From: an uncultured Eubacteriales bacterium | Lineage (GTDB): Bacteria; Bacillota; Clostridia; Oscillospirales; Acutalibacteraceae | Direction: 5' to 3' | NCBI GenBank assembly: GCA_934486705.1 | Contig: CAKSQS010000018.1 | Coordinates: 1-40,232, forward strand | DNA length: 40,232 nt | Shown here: positions 32,415 through 40,232 of the stretch, in pieces | Numbering within the stretch: position 1 is the first letter of the stretch | How the letters are laid out: the number at the start of each line of letters is the position of its first letter | Program-made: the position numbers and the translations under genes | Notes under the pieces: model-generated | Databases searched by the model: none | Told to the model about the DNA's origin: nothing | What the model saw: only the letters and a program-made list of their open reading frames with translations

Positions 32415-34396
32415 CAGGATAGGTCTGCCTCGTCAAGGTACATATAGCCGTTTTCGGCTATAAAATCCTTTCTGCCCTGCAAATCGTCCCCGAGCAGCAG
32501 ATCAAACATCTGCGAGGTGCGCTCGGCGTCCTGCGGCATAACTTTTATAAGACGGCGCGTTTCGGGGTTCATTGTGGTAAGGTTCATCATATCGGGTTGG
32601 TTTTCGCCAAGTCCCTTTGAGCGCTGAATGGTGTACTTGCCGTCGCCTATTTTATCAAGAATATCAATCTTTTCTTTCTCGTCATAGGCAAAGTAGGTCA
32701 TATCCTTTGTACCTATTTCGTAAAGCGGGGTTTCGGCAATGTATATTTTTCCCTCGTTTATAAGGGTGGGCATAAGGCGGTATATCATTGTAAGAATAAG
32801 GGTGCGTATCTGAAAGCCGTCCACGTCCGCGTCGGTACAGATTATAACCTTATTCCACCGCAGCGCCGAAAGGTCAAAGGTGGCAAGCCCCTTGTTCGCC
32901 TTGGACTTTACCTCAACCCCGCAGCCCAATACCTTAATAAGATTGGTTATGATCTCGCTTTTAAACACCTTTTCGTAATCGGCCTTAAGGCAGTTTAAAA
33001 TTTTGCCCCTTACGGGTATTATTGCCTGAAATTCGGCGTTTCGCGCCAGTTTGCAAGAGCCTAAAGCCGAATCGCCCTCAACTATAAATACCTCGCGCTG
33101 TTCAACATCCTTTGAGCGGCAGTCTACAAATTTATCCACCCTGTCAAGCATGGAGTTTGAGGATTGCAGGGTCTTTTTAAGGTTGATGCGCTCCCTTTCG
33201 CTGCGTTCGCGGCTGCGCTTGTTTACAAGCACCTGGTCGGCTATTTTATCCGCCTCGGCTTTATTTTCAATAAAATATACTTCAAGCTGATGCCGCAAAA
33301 AATCGGTCATAGCCTCGTATATAAATTTATTGGTAATAGCCTTTTTGGTCTGGTTTTCGTATGAGGTTACGGTTGAAAACGAGGAAATAACCAGCACTAA
33401 GCACTCTTCAATATCCGAAAATGTAATTTTGCTTTCGTTCGATTTATATTTTCCGCTTTGCTTTATATATGCGTCTATCTGCGAAACAAAGGCGCTGCGG
33501 GTTGCCTTTTCGGGCACGCCGCCGTATTCAAGCCAGCTTGAATTGTGGTAATATTCCTTTAATGTATGGCGGTTTGAAAAGCAAAGCGCCGCGTTTATTT
33601 TAACCTTGTATTCGGGCTTGTCCTCGCGGTCTCTGCCCTTTCTTTCGGTCTGCCAGAACTGAACGGAGGAAAGCCTTTCTTCCCCCACGGTTTCGTTTAC
33701 GTAATCCTTAATACCGTTTTTATAAACAATTTCCTGCTGAACAAAGCGCGCGCCCTGCTGCTCTTTAAAAATAAACAGCAACCCGTCGTTTACAATTGCC
33801 TGTCTTTTAAGGGTATCGAGAAAATACTCGGTGGGAATATTAACGTCGGTAAAAACCTCAATATCGGGCTTCCAGCGGGTGTTAGTGCCTGTGTCTTTTC
33901 CGTCGTAGGGCTCTTTTTTAAGCCCTCCCACGTTATAGCCCTTTTCAAAATGCAGGTTATATTTAAACCCGTCGCGCTTTATTTCAACATCCATATATTC
34001 CGAGGAATACTGGGTTGAACAAAGACCCAAGCCGTTTAAGCCTACCGAATACTCATAGTTTGCGCCGTCGTTCGTGTTGTATTTACCGCCGGCGTACAAT
34101 TCGCAGTATAAAAGCTCCCAGTTAAAGCACTGCTCCTTATTGTTAAAGTCAACCGGTGCGCCGCGCCCGAAATCCTGCACCTCAATAGAGCCGTCGGCAT
34201 ATTTTGTAACAATTATCTTCTGCCCGTAGCCCTCGCGCGCCTCGTCTATTGAGTTTGAAATTATTTCAAAAACCGAATGCTCGCAGCCGTCAAGCCCGTC
34301 CGAGCCGAAAATAACGCCCGGGCGCTTTCGCACCCTGTCGGGGCCTTCAAGCTTTTTTATACTGTCGTTGCCGTATTCCGCGGTGGTTTTCGCCAT
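32414..34396 (-). CDS. parE: DNA topoisomerase IV (type II) subunit B
   Basis: This is the ATPase subunit. The GHKL motifs are seen in EIISNSIDEAREGYGQ, VQDFGRGAPVDF and YSVGLNGLGLCSTQYSS. The TOPRIM domain has VEGDSALGSCK and ICTDADVDGFQIRTL, with RSKGLGENQPDMM near the end. The 660 residues are normal. gyrB is normally found downstream of recF/remB in this gene order, outside the window, so this pair is topoisomerase IV by exclusion. It is the first gene of parE-parC. Confidence 0.9.
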   Translation of the reverse strand: MAKTTAEYGNDSIKKLEGPDRVRKRPGVIFGSDGLDGCEHSVFEIISNSIDEAREGYGQKIIVTKYADGSIEVQDFGRGAPVDFNNKEQCFNWELLYCELYAGGKYNTNDGANYEYSVGLNGLGLCSTQYSSEYMDVEIKRDGFKYNLHFEKGYNVGGLKKEPYDGKDTGTNTRWKPDIEVFTDVNIPTEYFLDTLKRQAIVNDGLLFIFKEQQGARFVQQEIVYKNGIKDYVNETVGEERLSSVQFWQTERKGRDREDKPEYKVKINAALCFSNRHTLKEYYHNSSWLEYGGVPEKATRSAFVSQIDAYIKQSGKYKSNESKITFSDIEECLVLVISSFSTVTSYENQTKKAITNKFIYEAMTDFLRHQLEVYFIENKAEADKIADQVLVNKRSRERSERERINLKKTLQSSNSMLDRVDKFVDCRSKDVEQREVFIVEGDSALGSCKLARNAEFQAIIPVRGKILNCLKADYEKVFKSEIITNLIKVLGCGVEVKSKANKGLATFDLSALRWNKVIICTDADVDGFQIRTLILTMIYRLMPTLINEGKIYIAETPLYEIGTKDMTYFAYDEKEKIDILDKIGDGKYTIQRSKGLGENQPDMMNLTTMNPETRRLIKVMPQDAERTSQMFDLLLGDDLQGRKDFIAENGYMYLDEADLS

Positions 34397-34433
34397 TAGA
34401 CGTATCTCTCCTTAATATAATAACTCAAAATAT

Positions 34434-34463
34434 ATTATACACCATTTTTTGCCTTGCCGTCAA
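34434..34463 (-). promoter_or_regulatory. Promoter of parE-parC
   Basis: On the - strand: TTGACG, an 18-bp spacer and TATAAT, about 38 nt before parE. Confidence 0.65.
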
Positions 34464-34520
34464 GTAATAAAACAGGTGATAAAACAACAATAAATACATA
34501 AATTGTTTACAAATATTTGC

Positions 34521-34549
34521 TTGACATTTTTCGACAGTAAATATATAAT
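34521..34549 (+). promoter_or_regulatory. Perfect-consensus promoter reading antisense across tRNA-Thr
   Basis: TTGACA (34521-34526), a 17-bp spacer and TATAAT (34544-34549), an exact sigma-A consensus. The first + strand gene is the XRE regulator at 34754, so the transcript would start near 34556, pass through the complement of the tRNA-Thr terminator and gene, and reach the regulator after a leader of about 200 nt. Confidence 0.75.
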
Positions 34550-34567
34550 ATTAGCGTAAAATAAATA

Positions 34568-34600
34568 TAAAAAATCGCGACAAGTATTTCTTGTCGCGAA
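34568..34600 (-). terminator. Terminator of tRNA-Thr
   Basis: TCGCGACAAG and CTTGTCGCGA form a 10-bp stem; on the - strand it is followed by ATTTTTTATATT. It has no T-run in the + direction. Confidence 0.8.
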
Positions 34601-34604
34601 ATTG

Positions 34605-34680
34605 TGGAGCTGAAGATGGGACTCGAACCCACGATCTGCTGATTACGAATCAGCTGCTCTACCAACTGAGCCACTTCAGC
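34605..34680 (-). tRNA. tRNA-Thr (anticodon CGT)
   Basis: On the - strand the acceptor GCTGAAG pairs with CTTCAGC, the anticodon loop TTCGTAA gives CGT, the T loop has GGTTCGAGT, and CCA is encoded. It is a single gene with its own promoter and terminator. Confidence 0.95.
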
Positions 34681-34696
34681 AGCTTCACATTAAATG

Positions 34697-34725
34697 ATTA
34701 TACCAATTATTTGCGGTTTAGTCAA
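34697..34725 (-). promoter_or_regulatory. Promoter of tRNA-Thr
   Basis: On the - strand: TTGACT, a 17-bp spacer and TATAAT, with transcription expected about 10 nt before the tRNA. Confidence 0.8.
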
Positions 34726-34753
34726 GAAGAAAATTATAAAGGAGAATAAAAAA

Positions 34754-35179
34754 ATGAGTTATACCGTTAATCAGCGAGTAGCTATATACAGAAAAATGGC
34801 TAATCTTACCCAAACCGAGGCTGCCGAACGACTCGGCATGAAATGCAGTACATATTCACAGATGGAGCGTAAGGGAAACATAAGCGTGGATAAGCTTATG
34901 GCTATAGCAGAGGTTTTCGGTATAAACCCCGCAGTATTGCTGCGCGATCCTATGGATTTTCAGTCGGAGCAGCCTGTCTCCCGCCCGGAAACCGTACCCG
35001 AGCAGCCCGCCCCCGCTTTGCATGAGCCTGTTTTCACACCGGCTGCGCGCCCGCCGTTTTTAATAACGCACAATGAAGAAAATTTGCTTACCATACTCCG
35101 CAATCTCCCGAAATCGGATGTTGACGAAATACGCAATTTGATAAACGAAAAATATCAAAACTCAAAGAAGAAAAAATAA
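34754..35179 (+). CDS. Small XRE-family transcriptional regulator
   Basis: The N-terminal 65 residues are a helix-turn-helix of the Cro/CI type (YRKMANLTQTEAAERLGMKC, then STYSQMERKGNISVDKLMAI). A proline/glutamate-rich linker (about 75-108) and a short helical end (LTILRNLPKSDVDEIRNLIN) follow; 141 residues in all. The start is the ATG with AAAGGAG 9 nt upstream; the frame runs 20 codons further through the tRNA promoter. The target is unknown. The short C-terminal domain may make dimers. It is convergent with rex. Confidence 0.85.
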   Translation: MSYTVNQRVAIYRKMANLTQTEAAERLGMKCSTYSQMERKGNISVDKLMAIAEVFGINPAVLLRDPMDFQSEQPVSRPETVPEQPAPALHEPVFTPAARPPFLITHNEENLLTILRNLPKSDVDEIRNLINEKYQNSKKKK

Positions 35180-35191
35180 GATTATAATTTT

Positions 35192-35236
35192 AAAAGGACT
35201 GTCGCATTAAGATAAGAATGCAACAGTCCTTTTTTT
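35192..35236. terminator. Bidirectional terminator between the XRE gene and rex
   Basis: A 17-bp stem with one mismatch (35192-35208 with 35217-35233; 5' arm AAAAGGACTGTCGCATT) has an 8-nt loop and is followed by a T-run. On the other strand the A-rich left side serves rex. Confidence 0.85.
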
Positions 35237-35863
35237 TTATTCATTATGCAGTCTGTATGAAAGGGTCATGAGGCTATCCCCGAAATGGACGTTTTCTACC
35301 TTTATATTCGGGTATTTAAGCGCTAAATCGTAGTGGCTGAAATTCCAAAAGCCCTTTATTCCGAGCCGCACCAATTGATCCGAAAGCTGCACCGCCGCCG
35401 TTTTCGGTATACATAAAAATGCCGCCTCGGGCAGATTTTCGCGGCAAAATTCATCAAGGGTTGAAATGCTCCTTACGGGCAGATTTTTTATCATTTGCCC
35501 CACAAGTGACTCCTTACTGTCAAACAAGCCTATAAGTTTAAAACCCTTTGATTCAAAATTCACATGCATGGTTATCGCTTTACCGAGATTTCCCACACCT
35601 ATAAGAATTGCGCCTTTGGGCGCGTCAATACCCAAAATCCTTGCAATTTCCGATTGCAAAAGCTCAATATTATAGCCGTAGCCCTGCTGACCGAACCCGC
35701 CGAAGCAATTAAGATCCTGGCGGATCTGGCTTGCCGTAAGTCCCATTTTTTCGGAAAGCTCGCGCGAGGATATGCGCGTCATACCCGCAGCCTTTAATTC
35801 TCCCAAAAATCGGTAATACCGCGGCAGGCGTTTTATAACCGACTCCGAAATATTATTGCTCAT
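35237..35863 (-). CDS. rex: Redox-sensing transcriptional repressor Rex
   Basis: It binds DNA when NADH/NAD+ is low and is released by NADH, controlling fermentation genes in Gram-positive anaerobes. The N-terminal winged helix (RISSRELSEKMGLTASQIRQ, then DLNCFGGFGQQGYGYN) and the Rossmann domain with IGVGNLGKAI are intact. The protein has 208 residues, normal. AAAGGGG stands 8 nt before the chosen ATG; the frame extends 22 codons upstream over the promoter. A possible Rex operator overlaps its own promoter. Confidence 0.97.
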   Translation of the reverse strand: MSNNISESVIKRLPRYYRFLGELKAAGMTRISSRELSEKMGLTASQIRQDLNCFGGFGQQGYGYNIELLQSEIARILGIDAPKGAILIGVGNLGKAITMHVNFESKGFKLIGLFDSKESLVGQMIKNLPVRSISTLDEFCRENLPEAAFLCIPKTAAVQLSDQLVRLGIKGFWNFSHYDLALKYPNIKVENVHFGDSLMTLSYRLHNE

Positions 35864-35896
35864 TTTACAGCCCCTTTCGGAATGAATACTATCTAT

Positions 35897-35925
35897 ATAA
35901 TAATATTTTGTGAAAAAAATGTCAA
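35897..35925 (-). promoter_or_regulatory. rex promoter with Rex-operator-like sequence
   Basis: On the - strand: TTGACA (35920-35925), a 17-bp spacer and TATTAT (35897-35902). The + strand bases 35908-35925 read TTGTGAAAAAAATGTCAA, which keeps the TTG...CAA ends and spacing of Rex sites (TTGTTAA-N4-TTAACAA) but with imperfect symmetry. Autorepression is plausible. Confidence 0.6.
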
Positions 35926-35979
35926 GCAAACCGAAAAAATTTATTTAACTTTTTATGTAAAAAATATGCCGCTTTTTTC

Positions 35980-36008
35980 TTGCAAAAAATATGGAAATAT
36001 GGTATAAT
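35980..36008 (+). promoter_or_regulatory. dnaA promoter
   Basis: TTGCAA (35980-35985), a 17-bp spacer and TATAAT (36003-36008) with an extended TG (TGGTATAAT). No DnaA box was seen between rex and dnaA. Confidence 0.8.
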
Positions 36009-36048
36009 TGATTGGATAATTATATAACGGCAAAGGATGGTTTACATA

Positions 36049-37389
36049 ATGTCGATAAACTCCGTTGAAGACATTTGGTCGGCGGTTTGTGAAGAATGCA
36101 AAATTACAATTTCCGAAGTAGCTTTCAACTGCTTTCTTAAAGACTTAAAGCCGGTATCGCTTGAGTCGGGCGAGCTTACGCTTTCTATAGATAACGAGTA
36201 TATGCGCGGCGTAGTTGAGCAGAACTACACGGATATTCTTAAAAATGCCATTAAAAAGGTTATGGGCATTGAAATAGGCGTTAAAATTATATGCGAGGAT
36301 GAGGAAGAAAAAATTCTGAAAGCCGAACAATTCAGCGACGGGCTTTCGTTTGAGGACTTTTTCACATTTTCAAATTTCGTTGTGGGCTCTACCAACCGTT
36401 TTGCCTACGCCGCCTCTTACTCAGTTGCCACCAATCCCGCCAACACCTACAACCCGCTTGTTATTTACGGACCTTCAGGAGTGGGTAAGACCCACCTTAT
36501 GTTAGCTATAAAGAACGAGATAAAGAAAAACTTTCCCTATAAAAAAATAGAGTATACCCGCGGCGAGGATTTTACAAATCAGCTTATAAAGGCGCTGCAG
36601 GAGGGTAAATTGGGGCTCGGCACAATTGACGATTTCCGCAATAAGTTCCGCAATGTGGACGTGCTGCTTATAGACGATATTCATTTTATAGCGGGTAAGG
36701 AGCAGACCCAGGAAGAATTTTTTAATACCTTTAATACTCTTTTTCAGAATAACAAACAGATAGTGGTTACTCTTGACCGCCCTATTAAGGAAATAAAGAC
36801 ATTAGATGACAGAATACGCTCCCGCTTTGAAAGCGGCTTGCCCGCGGATATTACCGCGCCGGATTTTGAAACCCGCGTAGGTATTATAAATAAGAAATGC
36901 GAGCAGATGCACATTGAGATAGACGAAAACCTCGTTTATTATATTGCCGAGCATATAAAGGTAAATACAAGGCAATTGGAGGGCGTGGTTAAAAAGCTGC
37001 ACGCCTACATTGCAATTCAGAACAAAACGCCCACTATGGGGGTTGTGCAGGGGCTTATAAAGGATGTTATAAACGATACCCGCCCCGAGCCTATAAAAAT
37101 TGAAAAGATAATTTCCGAAGTGGCTAAAACCTACAATGTGTCCGAAAGCGATATTCTTTCCAACCGCAGAACGGCGGCTTTGGCGCTTGCGCGGCAGGTT
37201 GCAATGTACATAGCGCGCGAGACTACCAACCTTTCCTACAAAGCGATAGGCGAAAGCTTCGGCAAGGACCACACAACGGTGCTTCACAATGTTAAATGCA
37301 TTGAAAACTTTTTAAGGGACAAGCCCTACCAAAAGGAATTGGTTGAGGATATTATAAAGAACCTTAAAAGCGACAACACGGCGTACTGA
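36049..37389 (+). CDS. dnaA: Chromosomal replication initiator DnaA
   Basis: This AAA+ protein binds DnaA boxes and opens the origin. Domain I is at 1-80 (VEDIWSAVCEECKITISEVA). The AAA+ domain follows, with Walker A YGPSGVGKTHLM, Walker B VLLIDDIHFIAGKEQTQEEF and the arginine finger region DDRIRSRFESGLPAD. The C-terminal box-binding domain has SFGKDHTTVLHNVKCIE. At 446 residues it is typical of Firmicutes. The ATG at 36049 is preferred because AAAGGATGG stands 8 nt before it; an in-frame ATG four codons earlier overlaps that site. Confidence 0.98.
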   Translation: MSINSVEDIWSAVCEECKITISEVAFNCFLKDLKPVSLESGELTLSIDNEYMRGVVEQNYTDILKNAIKKVMGIEIGVKIICEDEEEKILKAEQFSDGLSFEDFFTFSNFVVGSTNRFAYAASYSVATNPANTYNPLVIYGPSGVGKTHLMLAIKNEIKKNFPYKKIEYTRGEDFTNQLIKALQEGKLGLGTIDDFRNKFRNVDVLLIDDIHFIAGKEQTQEEFFNTFNTLFQNNKQIVVTLDRPIKEIKTLDDRIRSRFESGLPADITAPDFETRVGIINKKCEQMHIEIDENLVYYIAEHIKVNTRQLEGVVKKLHAYIAIQNKTPTMGVVQGLIKDVINDTRPEPIKIEKIISEVAKTYNVSESDILSNRRTAALALARQVAMYIARETTNLSYKAIGESFGKDHTTVLHNVKCIENFLRDKPYQKELVEDIIKNLKSDNTAY

Positions 37390-37595
37390 AATTATCCACA
37401 CTGTAAACCTTAATTAACCGCTAAGTTATAAACACCCGGGTGTATAACTTAAAACAATCAAAATTATAAAGAAATTATAAACATTTCTTTTAACCGCGAA
37501 AATACGCATTATAAAAGCCTTTAAGGCATTTATCCCCACAATTCACACCCCTTATTATTACTGTTATTTATTATTTGTTATTAGGAGGAAAAAAT
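37390..37595. other. oriC: Origin of replication candidate (dnaA-dnaN intergenic)
   Basis: A perfect DnaA box TTATCCACA lies at 37392-37400, with near-matches TTATAAACA at 37426 and 37475 and TTATCCCCA at 37530-37538. A bulged palindrome spans about 37423-37450 (AAGTTATA...CACCC/GGGTG...TATAACTT). An AT-rich run (CTTATTATTACTGTTATTTA onward, 37551-37582) could be the unwinding element just before the dnaN ribosome site. The arrangement matches origins between dnaA and dnaN in Firmicutes. A dnaN promoter should also be here but is not distinct. Confidence 0.75.
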
Positions 37596-38696
37596 ATGAT
37601 TTTTTCTGTTGAACGCGCCTCTCTGCTTGAAGCGGTATCAAAGCTGCAAAGAGTGGTAGGCTCAAAAACCTCTATGCCGGTATTGGAGGGTATTTTAATA
37701 TCCGCCGAGCAGGGCAAGGTAACTCTTGTTTCCTATAACCTTGAAATGGGAATGAAAAAGGAAATATACGCTAAGTGCGACGAACCGGGAGACATTGTTA
37801 TAAACGCGCGTTTACTTGCCGACATACTGCGCCGTATGAACGGCTTACAGGTAAGCATAGAGGCGGATTCAAAGCTTAACTGCCACATTAAATGCGGCGA
37901 GGCTACCTTTGATATTATGGGTATGGCGGCGGAAGATTTTCCCGAAATGCCTACAGTCGGCAGCGGCAACAGCATTTTAATAGACGGCAAAATTCTTACC
38001 GAAATGGTAAAGGGTACAATATTCGCGGTTGCCCAAAATGAGGGCGCTAAGCCGATACTTACGGGTATTAACGTAACAATAGAGGACGGAATACTGCAAT
38101 TTGTGGCGATTGACGGCTACCGCCTTGCAATAAGGCGAGAAAAGGTGGATATTTCGGGCAGCTTTTCCTTTATATTATCGGGCAGAGCCGTAGGCGAGGC
38201 TGTAAAGCTTATAGCGGAGGACACCGAAAACGTGGAAATAAGCTTCGGGGATAGGCTTGTAAGCTTTAATATAGACGGCTACTCCTTTATATCCCGCCTG
38301 CTTGAGGGAAAGTTTGTAAATTATCAAAAAACAATACCCGCAGAGCATAAGCAAAGGGTGGTTGTAAATACAAGGGAGCTTATAGACACTATCGAGCGCG
38401 TATCCTTACTTATAAGCGAATCGTTTTCAACACCTATTCGCTGCTATTTCAACGAATTAAACGTTGTGTTTACCTGTGCTACCTCAATCGGCAGAGCTAC
38501 GGAAACCTTTAACACCAAATTAGAGGGCGAAAATTTTGAAATAGGGCTTAACAGCCGCTATCTTTTAGAGGCTTTAAAGGCGGTTGATACCGAGCAGGTG
38601 CAAATACTTTTCAACGGAGCGGGCGCTGGCGTGCTTATAGAACCGCTTGAGGGCGATGATTTCAAATATATGATAATGCCTATGAGGTTGAGATAA
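37596..38696 (+). CDS. dnaN: DNA polymerase III beta subunit (sliding clamp)
   Basis: This ring-shaped clamp tethers the polymerase. Three clamp domains can be followed (MIFSVERASLLEAVSKLQRV; then GTIFAVAQNEGAKPILTGIN; then ERVSLLISESFSTPIR), ending MIMPMRLR, the usual C-terminal MPMR/L form. The 366 residues are normal. The ATG has AGGAGG 7 nt upstream; a TTG seven codons earlier falls in the ribosome site region. It overlaps the next gene by one base (TAATG). Confidence 0.98.
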   Translation: MIFSVERASLLEAVSKLQRVVGSKTSMPVLEGILISAEQGKVTLVSYNLEMGMKKEIYAKCDEPGDIVINARLLADILRRMNGLQVSIEADSKLNCHIKCGEATFDIMGMAAEDFPEMPTVGSGNSILIDGKILTEMVKGTIFAVAQNEGAKPILTGINVTIEDGILQFVAIDGYRLAIRREKVDISGSFSFILSGRAVGEAVKLIAEDTENVEISFGDRLVSFNIDGYSFISRLLEGKFVNYQKTIPAEHKQRVVVNTRELIDTIERVSLLISESFSTPIRCYFNELNVVFTCATSIGRATETFNTKLEGENFEIGLNSRYLLEALKAVDTEQVQILFNGAGAGVLIEPLEGDDFKYMIMPMRLR

Positions 38697-38908
38697 TGGA
38701 GATAAAAAAGCTTTCGATAAAGGAAGATTTTATCCGGCTTGACAGCGCTATGAAATTAGCCGGTATTGTATCGACCGGGGGGCACGCCAAAACGGTTATA
38801 CAAAACGGCGAGGTAAAGGTAAACGGCGAAGTTTGCCTTATGCGCGGAAAAAAGCTTAAAAGCGGCGATACCGCCGAATTTGACGGCTTTAAGTTCGTAA
38901 TAGAATGA
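38696..38908 (+). CDS. yaaA: S4-domain RNA-binding protein YaaA
   Basis: A 70-residue single S4 domain, IRLDSAMKLAGIVSTGGHAK, then VIQNGEVKVNGEVCLMRGKKL. It sits between dnaN and recF as in Bacillus and most Clostridia; the RNA partner (probably rRNA) is not established here. It overlaps dnaN by one base and recF by four. Confidence 0.95.
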   Translation: MEIKKLSIKEDFIRLDSAMKLAGIVSTGGHAKTVIQNGEVKVNGEVCLMRGKKLKSGDTAEFDGFKFVIE

Positions 38909-39969
38909 GGATAAATTATTTTTCCTGCCGCAATTTCAGGAATCTTAAAGAAACCGAAATAAATAATTTCGACGAAATGAACGTTATTTGCGGCGAAAAC
39001 GCGCAGGGCAAAACAAACCTTTTAGAGGGTATGTGGCTATTTACGGGCATAAAAAGCTTTCGTTCCGCTAAGGATGCGGCGTTTGTGCGATTCGGCGAAG
39101 AAAAAGCCGAGCTTAAAATGGATTTTTCTGCTGACGGAATAGAAAACGACGCCGAAATTGAAATAAAGGAGCACCGCACAGCATCTCTTAACGGCAGCAG
39201 GCTTAAAAGCGCGTCGGCACTGGCGGGCAGCTTTAAGGCAATAGTTTTTTCACCCGATGATTTAGAGCTTGTCTCGGGCGGACCGTCTGTAAGGCGGCGG
39301 TTTTTGGATATTGCAATAGGTCAGCTTTACCCCGCGTATATAGGCATTTCAAAAGCATACGCCCGCGCGTTGACCCAGCGCAACCGAATAATTAAGGATT
39401 ACAGATACGACGGTACTTTATCTGTAATGCTTGATGTGTTTGAAAACGAAATAGCGGCAAACGGTAGAAAAATTTACGCGTTCAGGAATAAATATAACGA
39501 GTATTTAAAGGAATTTCTGCCGAGCGTTTACGGCGGTATATCATCAGGCAAGGAAGTGCTTGAAACCGAGTATATGCCGGTGTGCGGGGCGGACGAGCTT
39601 TTAGAAAAACTTAAAAAAGCCCGTGCGGACGATATGTATTCGGGCACTACCTCTATAGGACCGCACAGAGACGAGCTTATTTTTAAAATAAACGGCATAT
39701 CGGCGCGCAGTTTCGGCTCGCAGGGGCAAAAGCGGAGCGTATCGCTTTCAGTTAAGCTTGCCGAGGCGGAAATTATAAATAAGCTTTCGGGCGAATACCC
39801 CGTGTTTTTGCTTGACGACGTTATGAGCGAGCTTGACCCCGAGCGGCAAAATTACGTTTTAAACCATATTAAGGGCATACAATCCTTTATAACCTGCTGC
39901 GACCCATCAAATATAGCGCAGCTGAAAAAAGGAAAAATAATAAATGTTAAAAACGGGCAGGTGAGTTGA
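38905..39969 (+). CDS. recF: DNA repair ATPase RecF
   Basis: It acts with RecO and RecR to load RecA at gaps. Walker A CGENAQGKTNLLEG, the signature SFGSQGQKRSVSLSVKLAE and Walker B FLLDDVMSELDPERQ are present; INYFSCRNFRNLKETEI is the typical start. The 354 residues are normal. It overlaps yaaA by 4 nt (ATGA). Confidence 0.97.
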   Translation: MRINYFSCRNFRNLKETEINNFDEMNVICGENAQGKTNLLEGMWLFTGIKSFRSAKDAAFVRFGEEKAELKMDFSADGIENDAEIEIKEHRTASLNGSRLKSASALAGSFKAIVFSPDDLELVSGGPSVRRRFLDIAIGQLYPAYIGISKAYARALTQRNRIIKDYRYDGTLSVMLDVFENEIAANGRKIYAFRNKYNEYLKEFLPSVYGGISSGKEVLETEYMPVCGADELLEKLKKARADDMYSGTTSIGPHRDELIFKINGISARSFGSQGQKRSVSLSVKLAEAEIINKLSGEYPVFLLDDVMSELDPERQNYVLNHIKGIQSFITCCDPSNIAQLKKGKIINVKNGQVS

Positions 39970-39972
39970 TAA

Positions 39973-40232
39973 ATGTATATACACTTAGGGCAGGGCACGG
40001 TTGTGCGCTCACGGGATGTGCTGGGTATTTTTGATTTGGACAGCACCACCGTTTCAAAGCACACGCGGAAATTTCTTGAAAAGGCGGAAAAAAACGGCGA
40101 CGTTATAACCGTTTCCTACGAATTGCCCAAATCTTTTGCGGTTGTGAGTGAAAACGGTAAAACAAAGGTATATATTTCTCAGCTTGCAACATCTACCCTT
40201 TTAAAACGGTCGGGTTTTATAGATTCTCTTTA
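39973..40232 (+). CDS. remB: RemB/YaaB-like DUF370 protein (runs to the window edge)
   Basis: This is a small protein of the RemA/RemB (DUF370) family, linked in Bacillus to biofilm matrix control. The start MYIHLGQGTVVRSRDVLGIF and the following FDLDSTTVSKHTRKFLEKAE are typical. 86 codons are visible and the last two bases, TA, may be the first two of a stop, so it is complete or almost complete. It begins 3 nt after the recF stop, in the expected place between recF and gyrB. Confidence 0.88.
   Translation, partial: MYIHLGQGTVVRSRDVLGIFDLDSTTVSKHTRKFLEKAEKNGDVITVSYELPKSFAVVSENGKTKVYISQLATSTLLKRSGFIDSL

Noticed and set aside
30121..34396. Calling the topoisomerase pair GyrA/GyrB
   Set aside because: Gene lengths, the parE-parC order away from recF, and the normal place of gyrB after remB favour topoisomerase IV, though the families are close.

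Overview
The window looks like the replication-origin region of a low-GC Gram-positive anaerobe of the class Clostridia, probably a gut Oscillospiraceae/Ruminococcaceae-type genome. The evidence is the order dnaA-dnaN-yaaA(S4)-recF-remB with DnaA boxes between dnaA and dnaN, a Rex redox repressor, a GerA-family spore-germination gene, strong AGGAGG ribosome sites, tRNA genes with encoded CCA ends, and intergenic repeats of the kind common in these genomes. The species is not identified.

Layout. (1) 1-510: five tRNA genes (Val, Asp, Phe, Gly, Cys) with two terminators. (2) about 511-8640: a visibly AT-rich accessory island. It holds a MITE-like palindrome, an IS3-family element, and a defence-type cluster on the + strand: a 151-aa protein with an RNxxxH (HEPN-type) motif, an OLD-family ATPase/TOPRIM nuclease (GajA-like), a UvrD-like helicase (GajB-like), and a 416-aa protein with a second RNxxxH motif. 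The island ends in a hairpin-rich repeat array. (3) 8698-9406: remnants of a divergent LysR/transporter pair whose 5' halves are both gone. (4) 9443-16159: a 59-aa membrane-associated-looking protein on the - strand, then a complete F-type ATP synthase operon with an unusually short delta subunit. (5) 16355-18839: an orphan GerA-family germination protein and a GNAT acetyltransferase, separated by repeats. (6) 18887-21715, - strand: asd-dapA-dapB, the aspartate-to-diaminopimelate branch, which also leads to dipicolinate in spore formers. (7) 21861-24033: queA-tgt for queuosine. (8) 24300-26887, - strand: an XRE-PfkB fusion kinase, a D-lyxose/mannose-type isomerase and a class II aldolase, enclosed by two inverted, nearly identical 139-bp repeats. 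(9) 27351-34396, - strand: parE, parC and valS. (10) 34605-35863: tRNA-Thr, a small XRE regulator and rex. (11) 36049-40232: dnaA, the oriC candidate, dnaN, yaaA, recF and the start of remB, which runs off the edge.

How it fits together. Most of the window is core housekeeping, arranged as co-oriented operons with recognisable sigma-A promoters. The accessory interest lies in 2192-8061. There a Gabija-like nuclease/helicase pair is flanked by two unrelated small or medium proteins that both carry the catalytic R-N-x3-H signature of HEPN ribonucleases, downstream of an extended -10 promoter with a perfect 12-bp palindrome. This is best read as an expanded, possibly undescribed Gabija/HEPN anti-phage cluster. 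That reading is inference from motifs and gene order.
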